This document shows positions 11,001 through 24,800 of a stretch of DNA of 64,000 nt, in pieces. Position 1 is the first letter of the stretch; the number at the start of each line of letters is the position of its first letter. The stretch covers positions 13,837,456 to 13,901,455 of the forward strand of contig NC_051095.1 of the NCBI RefSeq assembly GCF_901709675.1. Direction: 5' to 3'. The translations under genes and the position numbers were made by a program. A model generated the notes under the pieces. That model had not been told where the DNA came from. It did not search any database and saw nothing but the letters and a program-made list of their open reading frames with translations. The stretch comes from Syngnathus acus (Eukaryota > Chordata > Actinopteri > Syngnathiformes > Syngnathidae).

Positions 11001-14000
11001 TCTTGTGTGTTGACTGCTTTCCTGTATCCAAGTTGCATTTTTCATTCATTGCAGGGTGCCCAACTACTTTCATTACACATTTGCCTTCAATTTCATCCAC
11101 TGTGAGACAGGATTGTTTTTATTCTTGTTCTTCTTCTTTAACCGTGCCTCAGGCCAAGCGCAAATGTCCAGTCAGACAGCTGAATAAACAGACCACCACC
11201 TAGGGCAAAGCCTCCAATCCACTTCAGCGTTTACAAAGCGGGCAATGATGACAGTTTTATTCCTGCGGATGGGGCTTCCAGCATTTGTGTCTGTGAGGAG
11301 GTTTGGAGCACATGTTTTCATGAGTGAAGTGTTTGGATAGAGGAGGGGACTGGAGTCAGGCCAGCAGCAGCAGCAATAGATGAATTACAGCTCAGTAAAT
11401 GTTGTTGTTCCATGTCAGGATTATGACGGCAATCTAAATGTGAAGTCGTTCTACAGTTTTGTTATTAATTACCAATACTAAGGGTGATGAATCTGTTGAT
11501 GATTTTTTTTTAACAGGGTTACTCCTCTCGTATAGCGTAAGGATCCTCCATAGATGCAAGAACACAAACCAATTGTGTTGCATACTGATTGCAAGCACAT
11601 AGCACAAAATTCAGTACGAGCGTAGCGTTGTGTTCGTCCATGAAATGAAAAGCAGCACTTCAAGGTAGTCTTGTCAATGAGTCTCAGATTAGTTTGCTGT
11701 GTTCCTTTTTAGAACAGAAGCTGGAATCTAAAACCAGCATCTTTTCTTGTGAAGAACCTTTTCCTCATCTGGGAAAGCCAGTCAAAAAGAATGCTCTTGC
11801 CAGGGCTGTGGACTCGGTCGGATTTTTGCACCGAGTCCGAGTCCGGCCTCTTGACCACCGAGTCCGAGTCCGGCTGTCCATTTTTTCTGTTAATTCATGT
11901 GATTGCTTAGTCTTTATTCAAGGCTAATTTAGATCAAAATCTAAATAATTACAACAGTTTTGTGATGGCTTTGTCTTTATTAAACATATAAACGAATACA
12001 ATAAACAGATACTTTCAAGTTTCAATTCAACGACTTGAGTTTGTTCTTAGGAACAAAATCGCCTCAACCAAGTCAGCCTTCATCGCGCCGCGCTGATCAG
12101 ACATGATAAACTTGAGCCCGGAAAACAGGCGCTCTACGCTGACTTGGCTGATTGGCATTGCTGTTAGTGTCCGACGCGCATTCTCAGCAGCATGATGAAA
12201 ATAAAATTGAACGTATTTTTTTTATTGTCGGACTCGGTGGACTCGGTCAAAATCAGCACAGAGTCCGAGTCCGGCAAAAATGACCGAGTCCGACCGAGTA
12301 CGAGTCCCCGAGTCCGAGTCCACAGCCCTGGCTACTAGTAACAGATTCAACTTCTTCTGCTTGTCAATACAACTGCCAGCAATGCAACAAGCTTCCAAGG
12401 CGTACAAGACAATTTCCATTGCAATGAGGGGTAATGATCACTTAGAAAAACGGCTGTAGAAAAACGTTCCTAAACACCGCTCCATGAGGAAAAACTCATT
12501 GTAAACAATGGGAGCATTTGACCAGAAGTCTTTAACCGGAAATTCCTCTCACATTTGTTATTTCATGACAGACGCCGGGAAGAAGGTGGATACAATCACA
12601 GCAATATATCAATACAATCTTCCTCATGGCGTTGAAACATTGTCACTCCTGTTGGCTCTCCTTCTTCTCCAATGCATAGAGAATGGAGATGTGCTTTTAT
12701 GTTTAAAGCAGTTATGGCGATGAACAAAAACACTCAAATGTTACATTCAAACGGCGAAATCATCACAAAGTGGAGGTAGGATTTTCGATTTTTTTCGCTC
12801 CCAATTTTGTTGAAAATGCAGTGTCAGTTGATGCTTTTTAAAACTCTTGTACAGCCGAGTGTCAGCAAACAAAGTAAGGAAAACTGTTCACAATGGAAGA
12901 AGAAAGGTGATGCGGTTTAAATAGAAGCTGGCAATCTACTAACAAAGGGTGCAGCAGAAGCCTTGTGTGAAAAGTACAGAACACAAGGTACGAGGTCAAA
13001 AAGGAAGACGTGAGGCGTCTTTGTGTCATATTGTGCTCAGTAAAATGAGATGGTTGAGAACTCAAATTGATTGAATGCCTTTAGGTGATAGTCGGTGCAG
13101 CTGCAATCTGTAGATTTTTTTTTCATATTTGTAGGCATTCATTTGAGAAAACTGCTTTTATTTGTCAGAAGGTATGCAAATTGGATACAATTGGCGATTT
13201 ATCGCGTGTTGACAAGTTACAAACAATAGAGTGGTTCCTAATAGACCAAGTTTCTGCATTAATACCATCTTTTAGAAACTGCAATCTGTCAAAGTTGCTG
13301 TAGATAAATTTATGTTTAATATCTTGTATTTTTTGTTTTAATTCTTGGTAACGGCTTTGCCATTTTGGTTTTTCACAGCCAAGCCTATACAAAAGACCTG
13401 TTAAAGCTACATGTTGGAATTAAAGCTTGGTGTCAGTAGGATGGATGCAAAACTATTTGTGGCCAGAAGCACACACATGCTCATTGAGTCAAAGCAATCA
13501 TTCTCAAATGTATGTGTTGGCATAGCAATGACAAACCTGGCTCTGTGGCCTTGTCATTCTCAAGGCTGGAACGCAGGGTTGTTACTAATATGTAACTTTG
13601 TCAACATGGTGAATTGAAAATCAATGCTAAAATAGAATGCAGTTATACTGCAGTTAATCTAATCATTAATATAGTAAATAATAAAATTTCCATTGCAATG
13701 ACAAACAATTGGCCGATAGAGCGCATGCGACATGAAAAATCCATAGGAATGTCAAACCCTTCAAATCTTAGTATGTATAACTGGTAATAGGTTCAGCAGG
13801 AGGCAACTTCTGGTTCCAACATCTACTATGACATCTGACATAGAGAACATATCCTCTTCCAGGAGCAGTCCTCATTATTTACCCTGTGTTCACTGAAGCA
13901 CATTCAGACTTCAAGTAGAACCAGGTGGCCACTTCTATACTGTAGCTTGTCTGCAGGCTTTGTACCCAAGGGTCATTTAAGGATTCCTTTACTTGTTGAG

Positions 14001-17000
14001 AAAAGGACTGCTACCAGCAACTGAATCAGCTTCAAGGCATACCTTAAACAACCAACAACGTTGTCATTGTTGATGGTGCTTCATTTGGTGAGTGACAGCG
14101 AGTCCGGATATTTGAGGAAGATTTTTACTGTTACATTTACATTTTGTTCACTGGGAAACTGAGAGCAAAGCAAGCCCTGTGGAATACAATACAGCAATGT
14201 CCAGAGCTAAGGCACAGCAGCAGGGCAAACTAAGATTAGCATGTGTATCTTTAAAAGTTAAGAGTGACAATTGTGGGCAAGCAATGTCACTGAGTATATA
14301 TAGGTTTCACGTCAGAACCCTGATCAAATACTAAAAGTAATGATTTCAGGCTTTTAATGAGTTGAGAAAAAAGAGTTGTTTATCATCGGCACAGTGCTGT
14401 TGGAAGCAGTGACAGAGTTCCAAGTTCTATATGCATCTGCTGTCAGTAAGAATGTAAAAGTTGTTAATACTTAGTATTACTAGCCAAAGGGCAGCATGTA
14501 AAGATTGAAGAAAAGGGGACCCATAATGGACTCCTGTGAGATCCCACAAGTCCCTGCCATGGGTATGCAGTACAATCAGGAAGTCCACATTTAAATATCC
14601 AAACTAGCTAGCTGTTTTGCATGTTAATCAAAACAAAGTGCCTGTTTTCTCAGAAATTATGATTTCTGAGATGTGTAGGCAAAATCGCTCCCTTTCTCCG
14701 TTGCAGGAGTGTTTTCATTATTGCCCAAATACATTTGCAAATTTATCAAGCTTCATTTAGATTCACATACTTCTCCTCAAATGCACTGCGGAGACGAGAT
14801 AAGGAGACTCCGGGATAACGGTTGTTTGAATAAACAACTACTCCTTTGTCTGCTGCATCCTACACGTCCTCATCCCCGCCCCACTGTGCCCGCACACACA
14901 CAAAAAATACACTCACTCATACTGTAGGGAAATATATGTCGAACCTCATAACGCATCAGCCGACTGTCGTTCCTGAAAATGAATGAGGAGCACAATGTGC
15001 GTTTCTTTTGTCGCTCACCTGGATTAACATCACACATTATCTGGGAGGTCATTGCTCTGCCGTAAGCGCATTTCCCATCTTTGGATGGACTGCAGTGTCC
15101 CTTTCTGCTGACTGCCTGGAAGCTACGTTGGAAATGTGCCAAGAGGTTTAGGCAGTGTGTGGAGGCGGACAGAGTGGAGAGGCAAAGACTTGCATATTCA
15201 CCGTCTATATGCTGGAAAATAGAATTGGATGGTTGGGTATAGGGATGCTAGGATGGCATTCATGACACCCCTTCCCTTTCATGAAGAGTGTTTTAGGTTA
15301 TTTCCATCAAGCAATCCACTTGAATCCACTTAGGTACTTCAGGCAATTTATTTGGGTGCCTAATGTAAAAAATGATGAGGACTCCAAAGTACGACGACAG
15401 GTTTTGGCTCCCCTTTGCTACGAGTACCAACTGGAAAAAAGGTAGTGCTTGACAAAGTCGTAAAGTGAATTCATTTCTTCCTTGGCACAAACTGTCATCA
15501 TCATGAAATATGTCTTGCTTAAGGTCCAATGTAACCATTCTGGGACTTTGTAGGTGCCACCGTTCTGGGGTTCTGGGATCTAATCTGGAGTTAATTGAAA
15601 ACTCAACTGTTCATGGGTGTGCATGTGAGTGGTTGTGAATGATTGGTTATTTAAATGAGCCCTGTGATTGACTGACAAACAGTCCAGGGTGTACCATACC
15701 TCTCACCCAAAGTCTGCGTCAATTGACTCAAGCTCATTTATGACACTGAGATGGGATGGGATGGGATGGGATGGGATGGATGGATGGATGGATGGATGGA
15801 TGGATGGATGGATGGATGGATGGATGGATGGGATGGACGGACGGACGGACGGACGGACGGACGGACGGACGGACGGACGGATATTAATTTATTCTTTAGG
15901 GTACAAAAACATGGATAGATGTAAAAATTTAAAAAAAAAACATAATGCCAGGTCAGCCATTATGAACTAAAATTTAGTAAGTAAACTTACTTAATAGTTG
16001 AAGACTCCTGACCTACACATAGTGGACAAGGCACAGAAACATGTTTATGATTCTGGCTACTTGCTAATTTGTTTCTGCTTGTCTTTCACTTATGGTTTGT
16101 TTTCAAAGAGTCCCCTTTTAATGACTGACGACTGAGTTTACGGGGTACCCCAACTTTTCCATCCGTCATCAATTATTTCTCTACGCAGCACTAGGCAAGG
16201 GCCGGCCGGTTACATTTTTCAAGTTACATTGTGGTTTTACAAAGGCTGATAACATGACTAATATCAGATTGTTTCCGCTCTTATGCAATTTGACAAAGCG
16301 CAAAACAGCAGGGAAGTGACTACTCGTCTTTTCAGAAATAGGTAATGTACTACATTTTGGTTTCGTTTGCTGTCATATTGTTTTTCTATGTTTGCTAATG
16401 TACCAAATAGTCTACATATTTCTGAAACATGCTATAAGATGCAAATTACTCTTTTAAAAAATATAAAGCTCAGTGGCCTAGTGGTAGAGTGTCCGCCCTG
16501 AGACTGGAAGGTTGTGGGTTCAAACCCCGGCCGGGTCATACCAAAGACTATAAAAATGGGACCCATTGCCTCCCTGCTTGGCACTCAGCATTAAGGGTTG
16601 GAATTGGGGGGTTAGATCACCAACTGATTCCCGAGCGCGGCACCGCTGCTGCTCACTGCTCCCCTCTCCCCCAGGGGATGGATTAAAATCACATGGGGAT
16701 GGGTTAAATGCAGAGGACAAATTTCACCACACCCAGGTGTGTGTGTGACGATCATTGGGACTTTAATCTTTAATCTTTAATAAACACTCTCTGGTAGACT
16801 TCTTCGAGACGAATGCCGCGTAGTTGGAACAACGCCTCCCCGTGGGTCTTAGCTCTGAGTCGGTATATTACTAACAGGCCGGTATCAAAAGCACCTGTGG
16901 CTCTGTGGTGGTCAATAAGTTCAGAGAATATTTGCTCGCTAAGAGAGACCAAGACCATGAATGGTTTTATAAATTAATGAAAGACCCTTAAAATTGATCG

Positions 17001-18801
17001 TGAAACACACGGTGCTAATGCAGGGCCTCTAAAAACATTATAATGTGCTCTCCCTCTCTTCGTCAGCAAACGGGCTGCTGGATCCTGCAGTAATTGTAAG
17101 CTATTCATAGTTTTTTTTAGAAAGACCAGAAAAGAGAAGTGTTGCTGTAATCAATACTGCTGGAGATAAAAGCGTGCATTAGCACCCCTGGGTTTTCTCA
17201 AGAGAGCAAAACAGGAGGACTCTTGCAATGTTTTTTGTGATTGTGAAATAAAGCTGTCACTGTTATTAACTATGGATTAAAATTTAGCTCTGAGTCACTT
17301 TTTAACTTTGTATGATTGTGTAAAACAAAGTTTTTGTAATTTTGAGATGTTTTACTCTCTCTCTCGCTGTCTCGAGTTCCAGGACCAATGACTATCAGTT
17401 TTGTTCTTGATGAGCTGTAATAGATGGTCTGCCGTCCAGGACTTTATTTCGAAAATACAATTGGAAAGAGTATCAATTGGGCTGTGGTCATCTTGATAAA
17501 CTGAAAGAAAGAAACCTAAAGATGAGTGTCATGGTAATATTTATTTATATAGCACATCTAAAAAATGTGTTCACAAATTGCTCTGACATAGTTCAACACA
17601 CTACATAAAATGCAATAAGATAAAGAAAGACGCACGCCTGGTTAATCTTTGAGATGCTAATTGAGAAGTCCCAAAGGGTTCTATATGCATTGTACAATAC
17701 AGTATTATGTGATTCTATGACCACCTGCTTTGGAGTCATACTTTAAGCTAGATCAAGATTTAAAGTGTCCCAGAGCGAACAATGTGAAACTCAACTAAGC
17801 TTTAGCACTTGATGGAAATATTGTATTTCATTCCTTAGCTTGGAAGTAAAAGCTACGAGATCAAGAAGGTTGGAAAAGGGTCAAGTAGTTTCCTTTTAGA
17901 GAAGATCAGCAAGATGAAATAACTTTCTTCGAGCATTTCTGCTGCTGGTTGCAAGCAGGAGGAGAAAAAATGAAGGCTAGCGTGTTCGTATAGAAATCCA
18001 ACGATGGTGTCAGAGATTGAGAGAAGCATATTACAATCCCTGCTGGTGGTCTAGGTGGCAAGGGCATCTCGCCTCATTAAAGAATATTATACAGAAAGCG
18101 CCCATGTCTTCCCGACCGCCACCTGTTCAGAGGAGCGCTTACGTCAGGAATAGACGAGGAAAAATGAGTGGGAGGCACGTGGAACATTTCTGGCCGGGAG
18201 CCTTGTGTGAATCTTTTCACATTTTACATGTGATTGATGAGCTGCTCCAATTGTAATTATGTTGAGCAAACAAACAGTCAGTAGAACGAGTGGTCAAACG
18301 ATGCGCATCGTCGAGATCTTGATAAAACGCAGTCAGTTGTGCGTGAGGAAGATGTTATCAGGGGAACAAAAGAATGAGGAGTCTGAAATGCAAAGATAAG
18401 ACATGTAAAAAGGATCAGACACATATGTTGCATCGTGGGCGGACCCTGTCGTAAGCTTTCTTTTACTTTTGATTTGTGTGGCTCCATAGGAAACCTCTCT
18501 GAATGTACCTGTGATCTTTTCTCCAACGTAAAGATAAGCTTCTCTTTTGCAATGCAATAGGTTGCAAAAATCCATCATTGACAGCATCATATTGAAGGAA
18601 GCCCGTCAGCAACCGCTGTGTTTCACTTCTGTTTAGTATTGTGTAGTCTTGACATTACATTTGATGTTTGCAGTTTTTTGTGTGTGTACAAATATGTTTA
18701 CAATGTGTACAATGGCTGCAGCTGTCGGATTTTAAAATCCATTATTCTACTGATTATTTACTTGATTAATCGCCTAAACGGATAAACTTGGTTTGTTATG
18801 C

Positions 18802-18832
<31 letters not shown>

Positions 18833-21800
18833 AAACTGAAAAAGACTGCAAATTTAATGTCTGTTCTAAAACATTTGCTTACTGGGAAAGTTGGTGGCTT
18901 CAGACAACAGGTGCCCTATCCCGACTTGTTTAACACATCGTGATGTAAATACCATGAAATGAAAACTGCAATTCTGAACTTTTGTATGATATTCATCTTT
19001 TGTTTGGAAAACTGAAAGTCTTCAATCTGCAAAAAAAAAAAAGCAATGAAATTGACCTTGCTGTTGTAATACTTTTAGATGGGACTATATTACATTTGAA
19101 ATGTATTCTTCAAACTGAATTCCAGTCAATGTTATCTATCCGTCCATTATCCAACAAAATTGTTTATTTCTCTATCAATTATTCATCTCATATTTTGCGA
19201 GTGCAAATATTGTGCTTTGTGATGACATTTGGGTAATACTATGATGTGTTTCGATGTACTCACTTGTAAAATTTAGAAACATTTCGTTTTTCAGCGTTCA
19301 TAATTTCAGAGGGAATAGCAATGCATTAATTTACATATCATATTAATGCAAAAACTGAATAATTCAGCGTGATTAATACTTAACATTCAGTAAATTATAA
19401 CCTGCTATGTGTGTTGGAAGGCTGTATAAACATCTCTTGAAAATAAATTTGGCATCTCGTAATAAGAAGTGAGGGAATAATAACAATCGTAATAGTATGC
19501 TGGTGATGAAACATAACCCGGAGCTTTACCACACAAATGTAAATGAGGAACCTCACTGGGAGGAAATCAACTTTATTAGCCGCCGCATCGCACAGCACAG
19601 CGCTCTTATTGATTGACACCAGCAAATGTTATGCACGGACGCAGCGCAACTTCCTCAAGGTGGTGCGACGCATTGCCTCATTGCACTTTTGCTTCCTGTT
19701 CGATAATACATATGTATATAAATATAGTTTGCAGCATTCCCTCCATGTTAGTTGGGTCTCTTTCAATTCAATTCAAAGGGATTTATTGGCAAAGCACCGC
19801 TGCCTGATACAATTTGCAAATGACTATTTCTCTCCACTCATTATTGCAGCTTGTTTTAAAACTTGCGTATTTATTACATCCTCTCTGGCTCCAGGGATCT
19901 ATTCCAAGTCTGCACCTTTAATGTGCTAATGCCTCTATTCTCCCTCTCCCTTCATTTTTAAAGAATTATAGGCTCTATGTCCATTTAGTGCTATATATTA
20001 TGTAACTTGGCCTGCATGGGATTTACTGCTCATCCAAAGGAGTCTGCTTGGAAACGGCAGCGATATATTTGCCATTGTATGGTTCAAATAGTAAAAATGT
20101 TATCGTTGAAGTCCTAGAATATATCTGTCACAATATTGCTAAACCCATTCTATGAAAAATACAGCATGCCTGAAATCTAATGAATAAGACGTTTGAATAG
20201 AAATCCGTTTTTTCCACAAATGTTTCAAATTATTTCACAATTAATCTGTATTAAAATAATAAACAATGTATGAAGAATACATTTATTGACTTACATATAT
20301 ATTTAATTTCAAATACATTTGACATGCATGTGATGTTATTTTCTCCAACAAAATAAATAAAATAAAAAATGAAAAAAAATTCTATTTGAGTACCAAATAT
20401 CAAACTTGGAATGATGATGGAAAAAAAATTTTTTACACATTATTTGTTTTCTTTCATGGCGTTCACAGTCCTCTTATGGTCACAAGAAACCTAATTATAC
20501 TATATAAGGTAAAATGAAATAACAATCTAGATCAGTGGTCCCCAACCACCGGGCCGCGGACCGGTACCGGTCCGTGGGTCACTTGGTACCGGGCCGCGGA
20601 GCCGCACAGGAAAAAAAAGAATTAAAAAAAATTATTTATTTTTTTTTTTTTTTTTTTCATTGACGATCAATTCATTCAGGTTAAGACGCTCGTCCCGGTC
20701 ACGTGACATGTTTCCCCAGTCGAGCCCGCAAAGCTAGCAAAAATGAGTAAGAATTTATTTTGAAAAATACAAAAATTTTGGCGAATCTCTCCCAATTACA
20801 TCTGTCGGTGCATCTGAAAAATAAGGACTCTTGACACAGGGCGCTCGTCTCGGTCACGTGACATGTCACCACAGTCAAGCCCGCGAGGCAAGCAAAAATG
20901 AGCAAGAAACAGAGAAGTTTGGAAAGCTTCTTCGGAAAGGGAAAAACGTCCAATAAGGACACTGAAGAAGAAGAGGCTACGACTTCTAAGAAAAGGAAAG
21001 CTGCATTTAAAAGAACATTTCTGGAGTCCTACTTAAAATATGGATTTATCGCCACAGGTGACTCTGACGCGCCAAGTGCACTCCGCATATGTGGCGAAAG
21101 GCTAGCTAACGAGGCAATGAAGCCTTCAAACCTGCTTCGGCACATGGAGACCAAGCATCCTGCATTTAAAGACAAACCTTAACCACTTCGGGTGTCATTG
21201 TCTCCGATTACGCCTAGATGGGAACGGCTCATTTCTGAGAAAAGAGCTCGGTGCTCCCACTAATTCAACGTTTTATTTTTATGTGGTTTATATTTGTTTT
21301 TATGCCAGTCGTATCATTTTATTTCATCATATTTATATATATAAATACTTAAATAATAAATATATAATTATATTTATTTATATAAAGGCCGGTCCGCGAA
21401 AATATTTCTGACACGTAACCGGTCCGTGGTGCAAAAAAGGTTGGGGACCACTGATCTAGATGATTGTTGGAAGTAACGACTATCGCACTGAACAAGCTTA
21501 TTTGAAGAGGTATCAAAACAGCAATTGTGGTAGTTGTTAGCCAAATATTTATGTACTCACTGTGCATAGCAGTAAGTATACATGCACAATCTAATTGAGT
21601 TGTGTTAAAATAAATAATACTGCTCCATTTATTCTGACAGTCAGAGGTGACTTGAAATAACTAGTTTGTATGTTTATTATTGTAGTTGTAGAAAAGAAAA
21701 TAATACTCCTAACTGCAACAAAAGTCAAAAGTGTCACGCAAGGGACTTACCAAGCTAACATTTTAATAATGTATATGGTTTACCGCATTATTAAGTCATG

Positions 21801-24800
21801 GATTGGAATAACCACACAATCAATTCACAATGAATTTTTTAAACTGTGAAGAAAAATATGATCAATATATGATGAAGTGTCACTGTGTGAGAAATTGCTG
21901 CAAGAGCTGATCCTGGCGTCTTCCTTCCTTGCAGACTTTGACCCCAGCCTCGGGATGATGGCCGGGATCACCCCTATCAACCCCTTGATGCCCGGCCTGG
22001 GCATGGTGCCCGCACCCCTGTCGCACGACGTGCCCGTCGTCAAAGAGATCATCCACTGCAAGAGCTGCACCCTCTTCCCCCCCAACCCCAGTAAGTCATG
22101 CTATGACCTTACTGCACTTCTGCACAGTTTCTGTAGTCAGTTTTACTATTAAGAGGGTGAAAAAACAAAAAGCATCAGGGTCTATACAAATATGACAATG
22201 CTGAGCATTAAATTTGACTACCAAGTACTGATTCTTCATCATATTATTCACATTGCGTAGTTGACATAAATGTACTTTTATTATGTAGTTTTATTGATTA
22301 TGACATAATTTTCATTCAAATCCATCACATTTACATACATTTGATCTTGAAGTATGGCTGACATCTGTTGTTTTTACCTTGGCCTCCAAGGGGCACTTTG
22401 GTGCACACATGCAGTTTACACATATCTATGATGAAAATATTCAAACAACCGCCATTGGCTAAACTGCGTCAATATTATTTGTATTTCACAGGGTCGAATG
22501 AGTATAAGCCAATAACAAATGTCAAGTCTCTGCGGTTATTTTCATTCTCGTCATTAGCCACTATGTGTGAGTGACACTTGCAACTTACATTAGAATCATT
22601 TCAAATCATTTGTGTATGTCAATTGATATGTGATTGTGTTGCTGAGCAGACAGACCCTTTCCTATGTTGCATATTATTCCTGTTTTTTGCTATTACGGTT
22701 ATCATCACACCTTTGCTGTCACCGCTAGTCTGCCTTCTTATGTTCAGGATCGTGCTCATAACCACAAATTAAATCTCAATAACAATTGGTAATAAATTAT
22801 TGAGATTTTTCAGGGGAAACATGCTTCAATGAAGTTAACCAAAAAAAAAACTGTTTGGTGAGCAGAAATACTATATCCTCTTCATTTTTTTCTTTTTTTT
22901 TCTTTTTTGGGAGGCAAATGCAGTTTTGTGGCGACCGAGTTGAGAGCATTTTCTGTGGATGTGAGTGAATATTTAGCCTTCCAATGCGAGGGGAAAAATG
23001 AAAGTGGGTTCAGTTCTGACTTGAGCAGTTATTCTAAGAGATAAAAGGTGTGCCGCTGTTCTCTTAGCATCAAGTCAGCCCATAATGAGGGTTCACAGCA
23101 AGCTTGTGATATTTTCAGGTCTCGTTTGTTTATTCAGACTACAAGTGAAAAGCCCTATTTATCTCCCTTCCACCTCGCAACGGCAGCGCTGTCACTGGTT
23201 AGCACCTTGACTCATTTTCTGATGAAAAGTTTGCACATCGAAACTTATTGTCGTCTTCAAGGAGTTAAAAGATGGTGTCACATTTGAGGGTTTAGCTAAA
23301 TAAACACATTGTGGCGTAATGGTAAACTGCTTTTGGAAGTACTATATGTGGTAGTGGGAAAAGGTGATTTATTAAAGTCTGGCTTTTCCTGTATAAAACA
23401 ACCATTATGCTGCCTCAAGCCAGAGTCTATTTTTGACCTCTATACTGTTTTATTTATCACTGATTATGGACTTTTTTTTCAGGTCCCAGTTTCTATTTTT
23501 CCTCTCGCCTTCTGTCCTTGGCTCTCTTCACATCTCACAATATGTCACGTAAAGCACTTAATCTCCCGGTGAGCCGACCAAGAAGCAGACATCGAGAGAA
23601 ACAGATGATAGACTTGATTTGCGTCAAAAAAAGACACGTTTTTGCTCTCAGTTTAACTCTTAGGCAGCACGGATGGTTCAATTAAATCAAAACTGAATTC
23701 CCAATTCAAGTTGGTTTTGTTACACCTCTGCTGTGCTAATACAGAATGACAATACAATATTGGGTGGGGTGGACAAGGTCCATTTTATCATCCTCGCACT
23801 GAAACGAAATATTGCATAAATTAACACAAAATGCATTTTATAATTCTAAGTTACAATTTCTAATGTGATTAAAACATTGCTAAGGCCATTTGAACCCTGT
23901 TGTTTCTCAAAACAGCAGCACCTATCATGGCACGTAAACAGCCTCACAGCTGAATTATAGTGTGGTGTCCTGAATGTTGTAAATGGGATCCCTGGGCTGT
24001 AGCTTGCTTGATGTGGAGACAACGCCATCTGTAACAACAGTTGGTGGTAGAATTTGTCCTGTTTTCACGCCGCCATGTTTTTTCCATTTTCATGCTCCGG
24101 GAAATTACACCATTTCTTTCATACAGTCTGCATCGGTTCTTGATTTTTATCTTTCTGCATACTGATCATTTTTATGAAGGTTTCACCTTTATACAGCTCC
24201 TCACCAAAATATAACAGCAAGAAATTCTTCCTCGCTACAAGAAGTTCCAAAAGTAGCTCTAGCAGGCTGGGTTGCAAATATCACAAAGCGTTAAACTAGA
24301 TGATCTGGAGTCACCTTGGCAAACTGCAGCAAATCCCCCTTCGTTATTACAAGCATTTATTTCAAGGTGGGACTGCAGAATTCCTTTCCCCTTGAATATC
24401 AATGAGATATTTGCAAAGCAGAAGCCTATGCAAATATCCCACTCAAATCAGCAGGAGTAATATATTGACGATAATAAACTGTAACAGTCTTGATATACAG
24501 CTCGTGGTTGGATTGTTTGAGTTCCGTCGATCCGTACTTTAAATGCATACCGCAGCGTCCGGCGGTTCAATCGGATCTGCAGACCTTTTGTTGGAAGTCG
24601 TTGCCGGTTTCTCATCTCTGTGCTCTTAGAGCTCATGTTTGAGGGTCGCATCGGAGTCTGAGTTCATCTTGGGACATCCTTGTGAGCGAATATGCAGCTC
24701 TTTAACATTTAAATGAACCGATCGGAATGTATCAGGAGAAATGTGTCCTGGAATCCTCCTGGAAATCCCGGATGGGTTTAACATCCTACCTAAGATTGAA

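Larger units (their letters stand above)
8082..21934. other. enox2 intron 1 (13.9 kb)
   Basis: GT-AG intron. It contains a TA-flanked inverted-repeat element (8943-9542), a hAT remnant (11801-12330), LINE reverse-transcriptase debris (14340-14570), a (GGAT/GGAC)n retroposon tail (15540-15880), a SINE (16466-16782), an L2-like LINE fragment (16783-17230), a (GAT)n tract (18801-18830) and a hAT copy (20533-21453). Stretches 9546-11800, 12331-14330, 17650-18800 and 18840-20520 show nothing I can name. 19540-19990 is complex and repeat-poor. Confidence 0.85.

Noticed and set aside
16489-16530. tRNA gene suggested by A-box and B-box
   Set aside because: The sequence continues into a known SINE body and ends in a CTTTAAT tail, so this is a tRNA-derived SINE head.
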